From contig NC_133774.1 in assembly GCF_003597395.2 (NCBI RefSeq), forward strand, positions 33,184,221-33,248,220: 64,000 nt of DNA. The letters run 5' to 3'. A model generated the notes under the pieces. That model saw nothing but the letters and a program-made list of their open reading frames with translations. It did no database searches and was not told the origin of the DNA. The DNA comes from Chelonoidis abingdonii. Lineage: Eukaryota; Chordata; Testudines; Testudinidae. Positions 12,141-22,267 of the stretch are shown here, in pieces. Every line of letters starts with the position of its first letter. The first letter of the stretch is position 1. A program made the position numbers and the translations under genes.

Positions 12141-12661
12141 TCATGCCAAAGGAGAATTTCAAGGAGGAATTTGAAGGAGGACAATGAGGTAGCTCTGCTT
12201 CTATTTGAACTTGGAATTGATTTTGCCAATTTTACACAATTTTTGCAAAGAAGTTTTTCCTTTCCTATTACACAGCCAATTTGTTTTTTCCCCAGAAAAA
12301 AAATGAAATCGGTCAAATGTTAAGATACTAAATAAACTCACCAACAAACTGACATTTTTCTTCATAGAAAGGAAATATTGAAAGTGAAGCTTTCACTTTT
12401 TTCACAAAAATCGCTTCTTTGTCAGTTTTTTTCCTCTCTTTTTTTCATATGGCCTTAGCAGCAGCTTGTGTTTTGGTACAGTACCATGGTAAACATACCA
12501 TCAATGGAACATGCGGGCATATAATAGAAGAGAAAAGACCAGATGAAATTCATGGAACAACTTGAGTAACACCACCATATTTGCACTTAGAATACTATGA
12601 AAATGTTGCTGCTAGTAAAAAAATAAAATAAAAACACTCACCATATTACGTTTATCTGCAG

Positions 12662-12756
12662 GTTAACTACGATGGAGAACTTCACAAGCACCCACAGCTG
12701 GAAGCTGATTTGACAGCAGTGAGAGAGATCTATGGGCCTAATGCAGTATCTCTCAG
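12662..12756 (+). CDS. PARP8: PARP8 coding exon
   Basis: This 95-bp exon lies between acceptor TATCTGCAG and donor GTACAT. It encodes VNYDGELHKHPQLEADLTAV then REIYGPNAVSL, with the last codon (AG/G, Arg) split across the junction to the exon at 19499. This stretch is strongly conserved in PARP8 and PARP6 and lies upstream of the catalytic domain. No motif with a known biochemical activity is visible. Frame continuity with both neighbouring exons supports the boundaries. Confidence 0.95.
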
Positions 12757-12931
12757 GTACATCATTTTAGTGGGTAAAATTTTTGTCAGTTCTGTGGCTG
12801 GAAAAAGGACATAAAATTGGTTGTCAGCAGCATAAGTTTAGGGAATAGAAGCTTGTTGGCTATATTTTGGCATGTTGGACGTGTTGCAGATAGGTGTTTA
12901 TGCAGGATCGCCATCACAAACTGTACAAAGG

Positions 12932-13555
12932 GTCATAACTAAGGTTATGATTTAGTCACAGGTATTTTTAGTAAAAGTCATGGACAGGTCACTGGCAATA
13001 AACAAAAATTCATGGCCCATGACCTATCTATGACTTATACTATAAATACCCCTGACTAAATCTTGGGGGGAGGGGGACACCCCAGAGGGATGCTGCTGGG
13101 GACGACATCTATTGGGGGTGTCCTGGGGACCTGTTGCTGAGGGGGTTAGCGGCACCAGCTGCCAGGGGATGCTGAACAGTGGCTGCTCCAGCCGCCCCGG
13201 GACCACTGCTCAGTCTCTGGGACCAGCAGCACTGGTCGCTACTCAGGCAGTTCCCGGAGCCAGCTCTCCAGGGCCGCCTGACCACTGACCGATGCGGCTG
13301 GCTTCAGGGCTGCTCCAGCAGCATCTGGTGTGGCTGGCTCCAGGGCCGCCCACAGCAGCTGGTTGTGGAGCCACTCCAGCAGCGCCCGCTGTGGCTGACC
13401 CCAGGGCCACATGAACAGGTGGCCCTGGAGCCTGCTGCTTGGGCACCCCTGGGGTCAACCACATTGATCACCGCAGAAGTCTTGGAGGTCACGGAAAGTC
13501 ACGGAATCCATCATTTCCACAGCCTCCGTGACAAACATAAAGCCCTAGTTATAAC
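12932..13555. mobile_element. hAT element (family shared with 29191-29699)
   Basis: The element at 12940-13547 starts TAAGGTTATGATTTAGTCAC and ends, inverted, TAGGGCTTTATGTTTGTCAC. The flanks GTCATAAC and GTTATAAC match at 7 of 8 positions, giving the 8-bp duplication. The termini and the subterminal block AGTAAAAGTCA-GGACA are shared with 29191-29699, so the two are one family. The GC-rich centre contains degenerate GCAGC/GGCTCCAGGGC repeats and chance open frames. No transposase was seen. Confidence 0.82.
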
Positions 13556-13846
13556 CTACAGATTTCTAGGAGGATAATTTATATCAACTAACAGAAAGTG
13601 AACGAACATTATGATGGAGCAGTGATGATTCTGAGCTCTGCTTTGTAGTGTTGCTGAACTTGCTAATACAGCTGTCTATGCTCAGAACAATTTCTTAAGG
13701 CACCATCTTGTAAACATTGAAGTCAGTGAGAGTGTTGCTTTTAACTTTAATGGGGACAGGATTGGGCTGTTATATTTTGATTAAAATTACTGTTAAGCAT
13801 ACTTTGCTCTGTCATGTAGTCCATAATGTTTTCATGAGGTATTATT

Positions 13847-13870
13847 TTAATAATAATAATAATAATTAAT
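13847..13870. repeat. (TAA)n microsatellite
   Basis: A run of about six TAA/ATA units. Confidence 0.85.
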
Positions 13871-14651
13871 AAATACATTATGACCAGGAGGCAAGATTTA
13901 ACAGATCTGGTTGCAAAGTGATGGAGAAAATATCACCTTGACAATATGATATGAGACAAAATAAAAAACTATACCGGACCTAATAATCATCTTGGATATA
14001 TTGCATATAGCAATTTCCATGAACCTATATAATATGTTAACTATTTTATTCTAAGAAAAGAGATATTGTTTAAAACGAAGTTGTGTGGTGCTGCTGAATA
14101 ACATGCCCATTTAATTTATCAAGTGTACATTTTAATGGCATATGTTTAATTCCTTGGATGATACTCCTAAAAGAAAAGAAATCTTCATTATCTGCCTTTT
14201 GAAGTTAAGTGGAAATTCATTCGATTTAAAGGACATTGGAAATTTAAATCCAAGCAGTTGTACATGATTTAAGAAATGAATGAGATAATCATTTAGTTGC
14301 CAGACTGTTAAATGTTACACTGTGTGAAATTCTGTATACCTTTATAATATGTTCCCTCAGGCACTTAACATTACAACAATGAATATAACCTTTTAAAAAT
14401 GTTAATGCATTTAATTTATTGAATAATCTGCTTCGTTGTGGGCTATGCCATCTCTTAGGGCTCAATTCATTAGAATTTGGTATCTGTGAGTGCTTCTGGC
14501 ATGTGGAAAACTTTTGTGTCTCCTAAGTTCTTCAGCAGTTGACAATATCCATATATGTTTGGCAACCACAAAATGTAACATTAGGCATTCAGTTTCAACC
14601 TCTCCTCTAATCCTACATTGGGGGCACCCGCTGAATAAGACTATATCGAAG

Positions 14652-14944
14652 GGCATGTCTACACAGCTGCTTGTAGGGTGCTTTCGAATGTTGGTAGATA
14701 GATGTACACTAGCTCTGCTCCAGCTAGCATGCTAAAAATAGCAATGTGGCTGTGGCAGCACCAGTCACCCAAATACAATCCCTCCTGGCCCCCTAGGTAT
14801 ATACTTGGGAGGTTAGCCTGAGCCACTGCCCATGCTGCTATGGCCACACTGCTATTTTTCGCATGCTAGCTCAAATAGAGTTTACATGTATCTGTCTGCC
14901 CATTCTGGGAAGCCCACATCCAGCTGCTGTGTAGACATCCCCTG
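14652..14944. repeat. Palindromic MITE with GTCTACACAGC ends
   Basis: The left end GGGCATGTCTACACAGCTGC and the right end GCAGCTGCTGTGTAGACATC are inverted repeats. Farther in, AGCATGCTAAAAATAGCA faces GCTATTTTTCGCATGCTAGC, so much of the unit could fold back on itself. It is a non-coding, non-autonomous DNA transposon of the GTCTACAC type. Confidence 0.65.
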
Positions 14945-17128
14945 TGAGGGTTACCTCTTCCCCTGCTGTCTAATTATCGATCAACCAGAGGACTTTAAAG
15001 GTAAAAACAGGAGTTTCTTCAGACACTAGGCATGCATGGTATTCAGCTCCTCATCACTGAGCTCTGGATGCTAGAGATGGTCAAACCCCTCACACATTGT
15101 TTATTTGCCACATGAACCAAAGCCCTCAGAGTCCGTTCACAGTGATTATTGAGGGACCAGCCTCCTGAAGGTTTGTTTGAAAGATCTCAAGAGCTGCACT
15201 ACCACATCAGGACTATGGGATGACATGTGCTTCTGCCTCACTGTAGGCTGCGGTAGGAGAAATATTTTCTAGCTCCTGCAACTTTATTAGAGGGAATAGC
15301 TCTAAAATCCCTTATAGGGGGGGGGGGGTGAGCTTTAGAGAGCATGAAAATCCCTTGGTTGTACCCTTTTTATCTTTTCTTATTTCACTCAGCTTTTGTG
15401 TATTTTGTTCTTTCACCTACATTTTTATTTAATGGTGGGATTTTGCTCAAAGGTCCAGTCCTTCAACACTCACTCACTTGAGTAGTATTAGCGCTTGTTC
15501 AGTTCCATGGTCCTGCTTGCATAAATAAGCATTGCTCACAGACTTTCAGGATCTGGCCTTTGGTTTTTTAAGCAATTTAATTAAAAATGTGAGACCTTTT
15601 GCACTGGTTGCATTGTAGTGCATGTTAGTGAATTTAGCTACTTAGTACACACAGTATTGCAACATCTTAAATTTAGGCCCTTTTCCAGCAGTGAGTTCCA
15701 TGAAGCCAATACAGCTTCATAAAGCTCCTCCTTCATCAAATTCAGGGTCAGGATTTGTGTCTATACAGGGCTGGACTAAGCTGCTGGGTAATTGCCCTGT
15801 GGGCTGGTTCCTTCCGTTGTTTGCAAGGCCTGTCTGATGCTGTAGTTTGAAGTATATTGACAAAATATTTCCAAATATTAAACTTAATTTTTCGGTTTAA
15901 TGCTTGCATGATTGTCAGTTTATGCAGTCTCAGGCCACTGTTAAGTTTAATAGATTGGCAGGGAGGTCTTTCTTACCACCTCTACCTCAGGCTATGGAAG
16001 CAGTAGAAAAGGGGTGAAAAGAAAGCTATCCCATTAATGTGTGACAGCAAGCACTGGTCAGTTATGCTTTGAAGAGGGACTGTTTAAGGAAAAAACACAG
16101 CTGATTCTGCTCTAAAATAGTGTTCGCTTAAGTAATTTAGGTGGCAGAGGAACATAACACAAATTTTATGTCTAATGTACGTGCAAGGTACTTGTTCTAG
16201 CCTGTATTTTTCAACAGTTCTTTGATATGCTGCGGGAAGGTCACTGAAAGGAGGCAAAACATGAGAGGGGAATACAAGAGAGAAACCAGCACAAGCAAAC
16301 CAGTCACACATTAAATGTAAAAGTTCAAGCACTTTAAAATACTTATGTGCATGAGTTAAAGCTGTGCCTTGGGGAGTCCCACACTAACTGCATGTGGCAG
16401 ATAACACAAACTAACACTGACCTTGACAACATTACAGGGTAGTCTTCAAGGTTCCGTTAGTCTTTAGCAGTTTCTCCAAAATACTAAACAGACACCCGGG
16501 GGGGGTTGGTTTTTGGTTTTTTTTGGGGGGGGGGAGGAATTTTGTCAGATCAACTACACCTGTCACCTTGATCTTAGCTTTTTTCATTTTTCTGAAACAG
16601 TTTATAGACACTCTTTTTAGTAGCTCTCAGGGTTTCCCAGATTTCTCTCCCCCCTCCCCAGGCCTCTCCATCAAACCTCTGGTTTGTTTTTTGCATCCCT
16701 CTTCAGCACATTAGTACCACAGTGGAACTATTTGGCTTTAGAGTGAGGATTTTCAGAGGTGTCTAAATGCAGAGGTCAATGAGAGGCCCTTAGGTACGTT
16801 TGTAAGACCCTTAATGTCTTTTTATATCTTTAGAGATTTAGTTCTTCCTCATTTTAGCATTTAGCACATAAAAATCCAGGCTGTAATCCATAACCCTCTC
16901 TGAAATGAAGCTAAAAAATCTATTCAGTCTACTCTTCCTTGAAACTTGTCTCTAGGCTGCCTAGGGTAATGATTGAAATTTGACAAACAGACAAACTTCA
17001 CATACATGGGAATGCATTTGACATTGTTCAGTTGATGAAAGATCCCATCCCCTGAACTATAACAGATCATAAGTAAAGTAAAAATGAAATTAGGAAAATA
17101 TTACAGAAATCATCTGTGTAACCGTCCT

Positions 17129-17457
17129 CTCTAAACCAGGGCCGCCCAGAGGATTCAGGAGTCCTGGAGTCTTCGGCAGCAGGGGCCCCCACCACTGAAT
17201 TGCTGCCGAAGATCCGGCACTTCAGTGGCGGGTCCCTGGGCGAAAGGACCTCCTGCCACCGAATTGCTGCTGAAGACCTGGAGCGGAAGAAGCTCCAGGG
17301 GCCTGGGCCCCGCGAGAGTTTTCCGGGGTCCCCAGAGCAAGTGAAGGACCCTGCTCCAGGGGCCCTGAAAAACTTTCATGGGGGCCCCTATGGGGCCCAG
17401 GGCCTGGGGGAAATTGCCCCACTTGCCCCCCCCATTTTGGGCGGCCCTGCTCTAAAC
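17129..17457. mobile_element. hAT MITE with perfect 8-bp duplication
   Basis: The element at 17137-17449 begins CAGGGCCGCCCAGAGG and ends GGGCGGCCCTG. It is flanked by a perfect duplication CTCTAAAC (17129-17136 and 17450-17457). The GC-rich interior keeps frames open on both strands, but there is no recognisable protein. The intact duplication suggests a fairly recent insertion. Confidence 0.88.
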
Positions 17458-18940
17458 CATCTCCATAGACCACTGGAAGTTAAGGTAAGATCCCACCCTT
17501 ACTCAAGTGAAAGGGAGTTTGTTATTGACATGAATGGAGCAGAATTGACCCATACTGTTGTCGTGGGTCTTGGTCTGTCTGACCCAGATGTGAAGTAAAT
17601 ATAGCACATGGAGCAATAGCGGAGGCAGAACATTTTGGGTATCCATATGAAAGTATTAGTCTGCTTACACAGCTTGTGTTCAAGCAGTTTTCCTACCCTC
17701 TATCAAGAAACCTACCATTACGCATTTCATTAGTATTATGCACTTTGTTACTGTTGTACACTTTACTGCTCTCAGAAAAGTGTGCTCAACTTGCACAAAC
17801 TTTAGAAACTTTAAAAACCTCACCAGAGGGCATCCAGTACTTTTTCAATGATGGTTCCATGTCAGTGTAGCTGCTGCTTTGTTCTTGAACACTAGGTAAA
17901 GGATTCATTGGACACTATTACCTTATTCCATCATCCCCACCCCAATAAATAAATTAATTAAAGAAAGAAATAAAAAGCTGATCCAATGTCTGAAATGCAC
18001 TTTTATGGTCATGGTCAAAAGACTTTGCCCATCTTGCTCGCACTCAGAAAACAGAAAAGATACTGGCAAGTAGATCTGAAAGGAGCCAATTGGTTTCCTT
18101 TTTGTCTCCTTATACTAAAGGAGTCAACTTTTAATATGATGCCCATTATGCATCAGAACTATGGTTTGTGATGAAAATTTTTACATTTTTTTTCTTTTTA
18201 AGTTTTTTTTTTCCTAATGAAATCAATACCATTTAAAGGGACTATAATTTGTTCTGGGTTGGCTAAACAGATGCACCTTACTACTGTGGCACCTGATGGA
18301 GGATACAACTTTAAAAAAAAATCCTTTTGTAAAGTAAATTTAGTGTTACACTGATGTTGCTGGAAAATTAAGTACCCTTTTATCTTCAAAGTAGATCCAG
18401 AACAAACAACACCTGCTTAGACTTCCCCATGCTGCCTGACCAATGTGCCCCAGTTCGGTTCTGCGGGGACCAACTTCGTACAATACAATACAACTCCCAG
18501 TGAGTTTTATAGAAGTCAATAATTCAAGATGGTGTGCGGTACAGCTGCAAAAAAACTGAGGTATAGATACATGAGGCCAGATGCACTTTTGTAGATTCAG
18601 GGAGGCACAAATAGCACCTCCCTGCATCAGCCTGGCCTGCAGTGTTAGAGAGGGATTCACCCCAGGGAGGACAAGTGGTTATAATATCGAAGGTTTCCTT
18701 TGCCAAGGGGAGCTTTAACCTTCATTGATGTATCCAAAGAAGCTTTCTCAGTGGCAGCTATTAAAGGGAGGAAGTTAATTAGCCTGCTCTCCTGGCTGTC
18801 CAGCCAGCATTGCACACTTTCTGAGATGGACTAGACACCTGTAAGTCTGCCAGGACTGGGGAAGTAGTAGGTGCTTTATGCAATTCATAGCAGACTTTCC
18901 ATTACTAGGAGCCTTATACAAAGATCTTTGCCTGTTTCCA

Positions 18941-18972
18941 TAGGTGAATCTTATCATAGGTGAATCTTATGG
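18941..18972 (+). repeat. Short tandem duplication
   Basis: The unit ATAGGTGAATCTTATC occurs twice back to back with minor differences. Confidence 0.7.
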
Positions 18973-19498
18973 GGAACAAACCTAAGCATTTAAGTGTGAA
19001 TGAGGGTTCAGTTTCTGTTCCTGTTCAGTCTTTACCAGTTGTGATGCTGTTTGTAGCAGAGTGAATACCTTGTTCACTGAGAACTGGAATGGATTCAAAC
19101 ACTTCATTACCCAAAGGCTGTCATTTCATTGCGACCATCAGTTGTTAATGGCTTTTGGTCACTGCAAACCAAATGTGAACCAGTGACCTAGAGGTAAATA
19201 GCTGTCATTTACCCAGTGTTGTCCATTACAGAGTATCCTATTACAATTCCCTTGAGCTATGCAGTTCTTCAAATGTGATTATCTGTGTTATTGAAGGTTT
19301 GGAGTATTATTTGCAGAGGCTGTTAGTTGATCCCTTTCGATACAGCAAAAAGTCACCCATTATGGAAAAGTTCACCTCATCCAGTTAAATATGAACTTTA
19401 ATATCCTTTACTGTTTTTATTCTTAATAAGATCTCTCCTTTTATAGATGCTCTTGAGCTGAACAGTAGCTGGAAAGTAATATAATTCTTTACTTTCAG

Positions 19499-19559
19499 GG
19501 AATATGGAGCCATTGATGATGTAGACATTGATCTGCATATTGATGTTAGCTTTCTTGAT
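19499..19559 (+). CDS. PARP8: PARP8 coding exon
   Basis: This 61-bp exon has acceptor TTACTTTCAG and a consensus donor GTAAGT. Its first base completes the split Arg codon of the previous exon, and the remaining 20 codons read EYGAIDDVDIDLHIDVSFLD, characteristic of PARP8/PARP6. It ends in phase 0, in register with the exon at 22177. The segment is acidic and lies N-terminal to the catalytic domain. Confidence 0.95.
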
Positions 19560-19789
19560 GTAAGTAATCAAATCATATAATTATATAACGAACATTAATA
19601 GCCATTTAATTCTGTCCTATATGAGATTCTGTCAGAGATTTCCCCTCTTTGGATTCTTGATCTTTACAAGCTCCTGTCACATTATTGATTGCTACTCAGT
19701 TCTGAGTGGAAACATTTTCTTGTCAATCTGCAAACTCATTACTAACATATTTTTAGCTATTTATTGGCTACATTCATATAGAATTGCCT

Positions 19790-19866
19790 TGGGAATAAAC
19801 AAGAGGGCAATCTACATGACCACAATGGTCCCTTCTGCCTTTGGAACATATGCGTTTATGAACTGA
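19790..19866 (+). mobile_element. CR1 LINE 3' end fragment
   Basis: The sequence GACCACAATGGTCCCTTCTG followed by a stretch ending ATATGCGTTTATGAACTGA resembles the conserved CR1 3' terminus (a TGGTCCCTTCTG block then short ATGAA-type repeats). Only the 3' end is present, as expected for 5'-truncated LINE copies. Confidence 0.6.
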
Positions 19867-20374
19867 GGCAAAGGCAGTACATTGCTTTTTTTGCTGCCAT
19901 AGGGCCTTAGCTATATAGAACCACATCATATGCTCCCAGAGGGGAGACAACCTAGGATGAGTTTCACCTTGCATAGTTTGCCACGAGTGCTCCCTGCTAG
20001 GAAAAGGTTTGGACAGCAAAGGATGTAGATAACAGTGCTGCCCAGCCTCCCCTTCTCCCTGGAAACATAATTCTTCTTCGAGTGCTATCCCTGTGGATGC
20101 TCCACTTCAGGTGTCAGTGCGTCCTAGCACCGTCGATCAGAGATTTATGGTAACAGTGTCCACATGGGTCATGCATGCCCAGTAGGTGTCTTGCAGTGCC
20201 AATGATGTCGTGTCCAGTGCGTGTACGGCCCGAGCCCTCCAGTTCCTTTAGTTGGTTAGGCAGTTATAAAGTTGTATTTAGTGTTAGTTTTATTAGAATT
20301 TTTTTTTTTACTTCTCCCGGTTTTACCCTCTCTGTAGTTTCCCCACAGCGGGGTTGGTTAACTGTTCAAGATCC

Positions 20375-21130
20375 TGGCTCCCAGGCTTTCCGTAATGCAG
20401 CTCCTGCCGCAAATCAATGCCTGTTTCTGACTGCCACTCCTTGTGTGTCTGATGTCTCGGTGAGGCACATATCCCACAAAAATGTACCCACTGTAGCAAC
20501 CTGAAGGCGAGAGCCCAGCGCAACCGGGATCTCCGCCTCAAAATGATCTTGATGGAGAAATCTCTGCAACCAGAGATGGACCACCGGCCTCCTATCTGGG
20601 CGCCCTTCCCTTCAGGGACAGGAGACATGCCTTCCTCTAACAGACCAAGGAGGAGGGCACAGACATCTCAGCAGAAAGCACAGCAGAAACATAGGCAGTC
20701 TTCTTCCAGATTGCCACCCCCGATGCCGACACATGCTCTTTGTACAAAAAGTTTACTCCTCGGCGACATTACAATTCAGAGTCGCCAGTTATTCTGCTCT
20801 GTTAGCAAAATATGATTATGATAACTATAGGATATTGAGCTCTTTCACTGAGGAGCTTCTAGATGAGAAATGAGCACAATTCAAGGCCATTCTAAACAAA
20901 GGTCAACTCGTTGCGGAAACAGCTCTCCAGGAGTCTTTGGACATCGCAGATACAGCAACCAGAACCACGACCATGGCCATAGAAGTGATGCACCAGGTGT
21001 CCTGGTTGCAATCCTCAGGCATTCCCTTGCCATCTGAACCTGCTGTCTCAGAACAACAGTTACACTCTTCACCCCAATCTGGAGAAACTCCACCTTCAAG
21101 CATGGCTCCTGCATGGGTCCACCATGGGAA
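20375..21130 (+). pseudogene. DIRS gag remnant, copy C
   Basis: Two blocks are recognisable by comparison with copy B. Near 20380-20560, read across frames, a Cys-rich motif and a following RDLRLKMILMEKSL block match the gag N-terminus of copy B (RDIRLKQLLMEEAL). Near 20885-21030 a block around ALQESLDIADTATRTTTM then HQVSWLQSSGIPLP matches the C-terminal gag block of copies A and B (SLDSADSAARTVASG, ISWLQVSGLPPE). Frame changes and stops break it. The linking SR-rich region is missing or reduced. Confidence 0.7.
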
Positions 21131-21327
21131 ACTAGCCTGCTCGGAACAAGTCAAACACGTATTACTAAACAGCAGGAAAGTGACCACATGTAATACATTT
21201 ACTGAGCACTGTGCTATCACTCAAGACTCTATGGCTGATACCATAGTTGGCTCTAACTGTACTTACTTCTGCGACTCAAATGAACCTAAAGTCTCTCCTG
21301 CCTTCTGAGAGGCACTTCTTTACAGTC

Positions 21328-21433
21328 ACCTGAAGAGGAGCACCCACAGGGACAGCACTCGAAGATGAAGAGAAGATTACTCACCTGGTGCAGTAACTTA
21401 GGTTTTTCGAGATGTGTCCCTGTAGGTGCTCCA
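21328..21433. repeat. DIRS internal complementary region, copy C
   Basis: The first half is complementary to the left terminus of copy C and the second half (TTACTCACC, CAGTAACTTAGG, TTCGAGATGTGTCC) to its right terminus. This joins the complements of both ends in one block, the hallmark of DIRS elements that replicate through a circular form. Confidence 0.75.
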
Positions 21434-22176
21434 TTACCGACCTTCCTCTCCTCTACCTTGGAGTTTGCCATTAGGACTCTGAAGTAGAGAAGGAACTGGA
21501 GGGCTTAGTCGTGCATGTGCTAGACATGGCACCAACAGCACTGCAAGATGCCAACTGTGCATGCGCAATGCGCGTGGACGCTACTACCATAATTCTTCGA
21601 TAGATGGTGCTGGGATGCACCAACACCTGAAGTGGAGCACCAACACAGACACATCTCGAAGAACCTCAGTTACTGCACAAGGTGAGTAACCTTCTCTTTT
21701 TCTTTTCATTATTTTCTCACTTTGCTATCACATCTGTGCAATAACCTCCCTTTACAAGGGTGAAAGTTAATGATTCTAGGAATACTATTAGCATCTGTAC
21801 TGATATAATTTCCCCAGGTAAACGTGGTACACAGGATGGTTCTATCTGCCCCTGAACCCTCATGAATACCTGACTCTCCTGTGATAGGATTTCTTTAGTC
21901 TCAAGGCAAGGGGGAATATGCCATCTGGTTTCTTCTAGCCCTCTACTGTGGGCCCAGTTGTATTTCCCACCCTTTTCACTCTTTTTGCTCTTCTCTTGAG
22001 CTAGTATCTCCTAGTGGATAGAGCAGAGCCCAGGAGTGGGCAAACAGATGAAAATAATAGCTTAGATGAGTACATTCCATTGAATATTTCACCAGCACAA
22101 GGGTTGACTGACAAAACATAAACAGTTCCTGATGATGGCTAATGATTTTTTTGTTTTTCTTTTTCTCTGGATCCAG

Positions 22177-22267
22177 GAAGAGATTGCTGTGGCTTGGGAT
22201 GTAATCCGCACAGAGCCTATAATAGTGCGATTGCACTGTTCACTTACACAGTACTTAAATGGTCCAG
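22177..22267 (+). CDS. PARP8: PARP8 coding exon
   Basis: This 91-bp exon has acceptor CTGGATCCAG and donor GTTAGT. It encodes EEIAVAWDVIRTEPIIVRLH followed by CSLTQYLNGP and ends one base into the next codon (G/TA, Val), completed by the exon at 25928. The stretch is a conserved part of the PARP6/PARP8 N-terminal region. The DIRS-related insertion sits about 480 bp upstream of its acceptor. Confidence 0.95.

Larger units (their letters stand above)
5847..12661 (+). other. PARP8: PARP8 intron (6.8 kb) with MITEs and hAT elements
   Basis: The intron runs from donor GTAAGG to acceptor TATCTGCAG. It holds MITE-like repeats at 6815-7106 and 8238-8512, a possible hAT fragment at 9511-9870, an AT dinucleotide run at 9880-9905, a well-bounded hAT element at 10770-11226 and a dispersed repeat at 11905-12140. 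The stretches 5850-6800, 7110-8230, 8520-9500, 9910-10760 and 11240-11900 show nothing I can identify. Confidence 0.7.
12757..19498 (+). other. PARP8: PARP8 intron (6.7 kb) with hAT elements
   Basis: Donor GTACAT, acceptor TTACTTTCAG. Contents: a hAT element at 12940-13547, an ATT microsatellite at 13847-13870, a MITE at 14652-14944, a G run at 15318-15327, G/T-rich low complexity at 16497-16537, a hAT MITE at 17137-17449 and a short direct duplication at 18941-18972. The stretches 13880-14650, 14950-17120 and 17460-19490 contain nothing else I recognise. Confidence 0.7.
20071..21700 (+). mobile_element. DIRS-type retrotransposon, copy C (internally deleted)
   Basis: It starts TTCTTCTTCGAGTGCTATCC, like the left ends of DIRS copies A and B, and ends ACATCTCGAAGAACCTCAGT then GGTGAGTAACCTTCTC, like their right ends. 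An internal complementary region at about 21328-21433 contains CAGCACTCGAAGATGAAGAG joined to ATTACTCACC-GGTGCAGTAAC, the complement of the left and right termini. Between them is only a gag remnant (20380-21130); no RT, RNase H or recombinase is present. At 1.6 kb it is a non-autonomous or deletion derivative of a divergent subfamily. Confidence 0.8.
19560..22176 (+). other. PARP8: PARP8 intron with CR1 end and DIRS copy C
   Basis: Donor GTAAGT, acceptor CTGGATCCAG. It contains a CR1-like 3' end at about 19790-19866 and the short DIRS-related element at 20071-21700. The remaining stretch 21710-22170 has no recognised feature. Confidence 0.75.
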
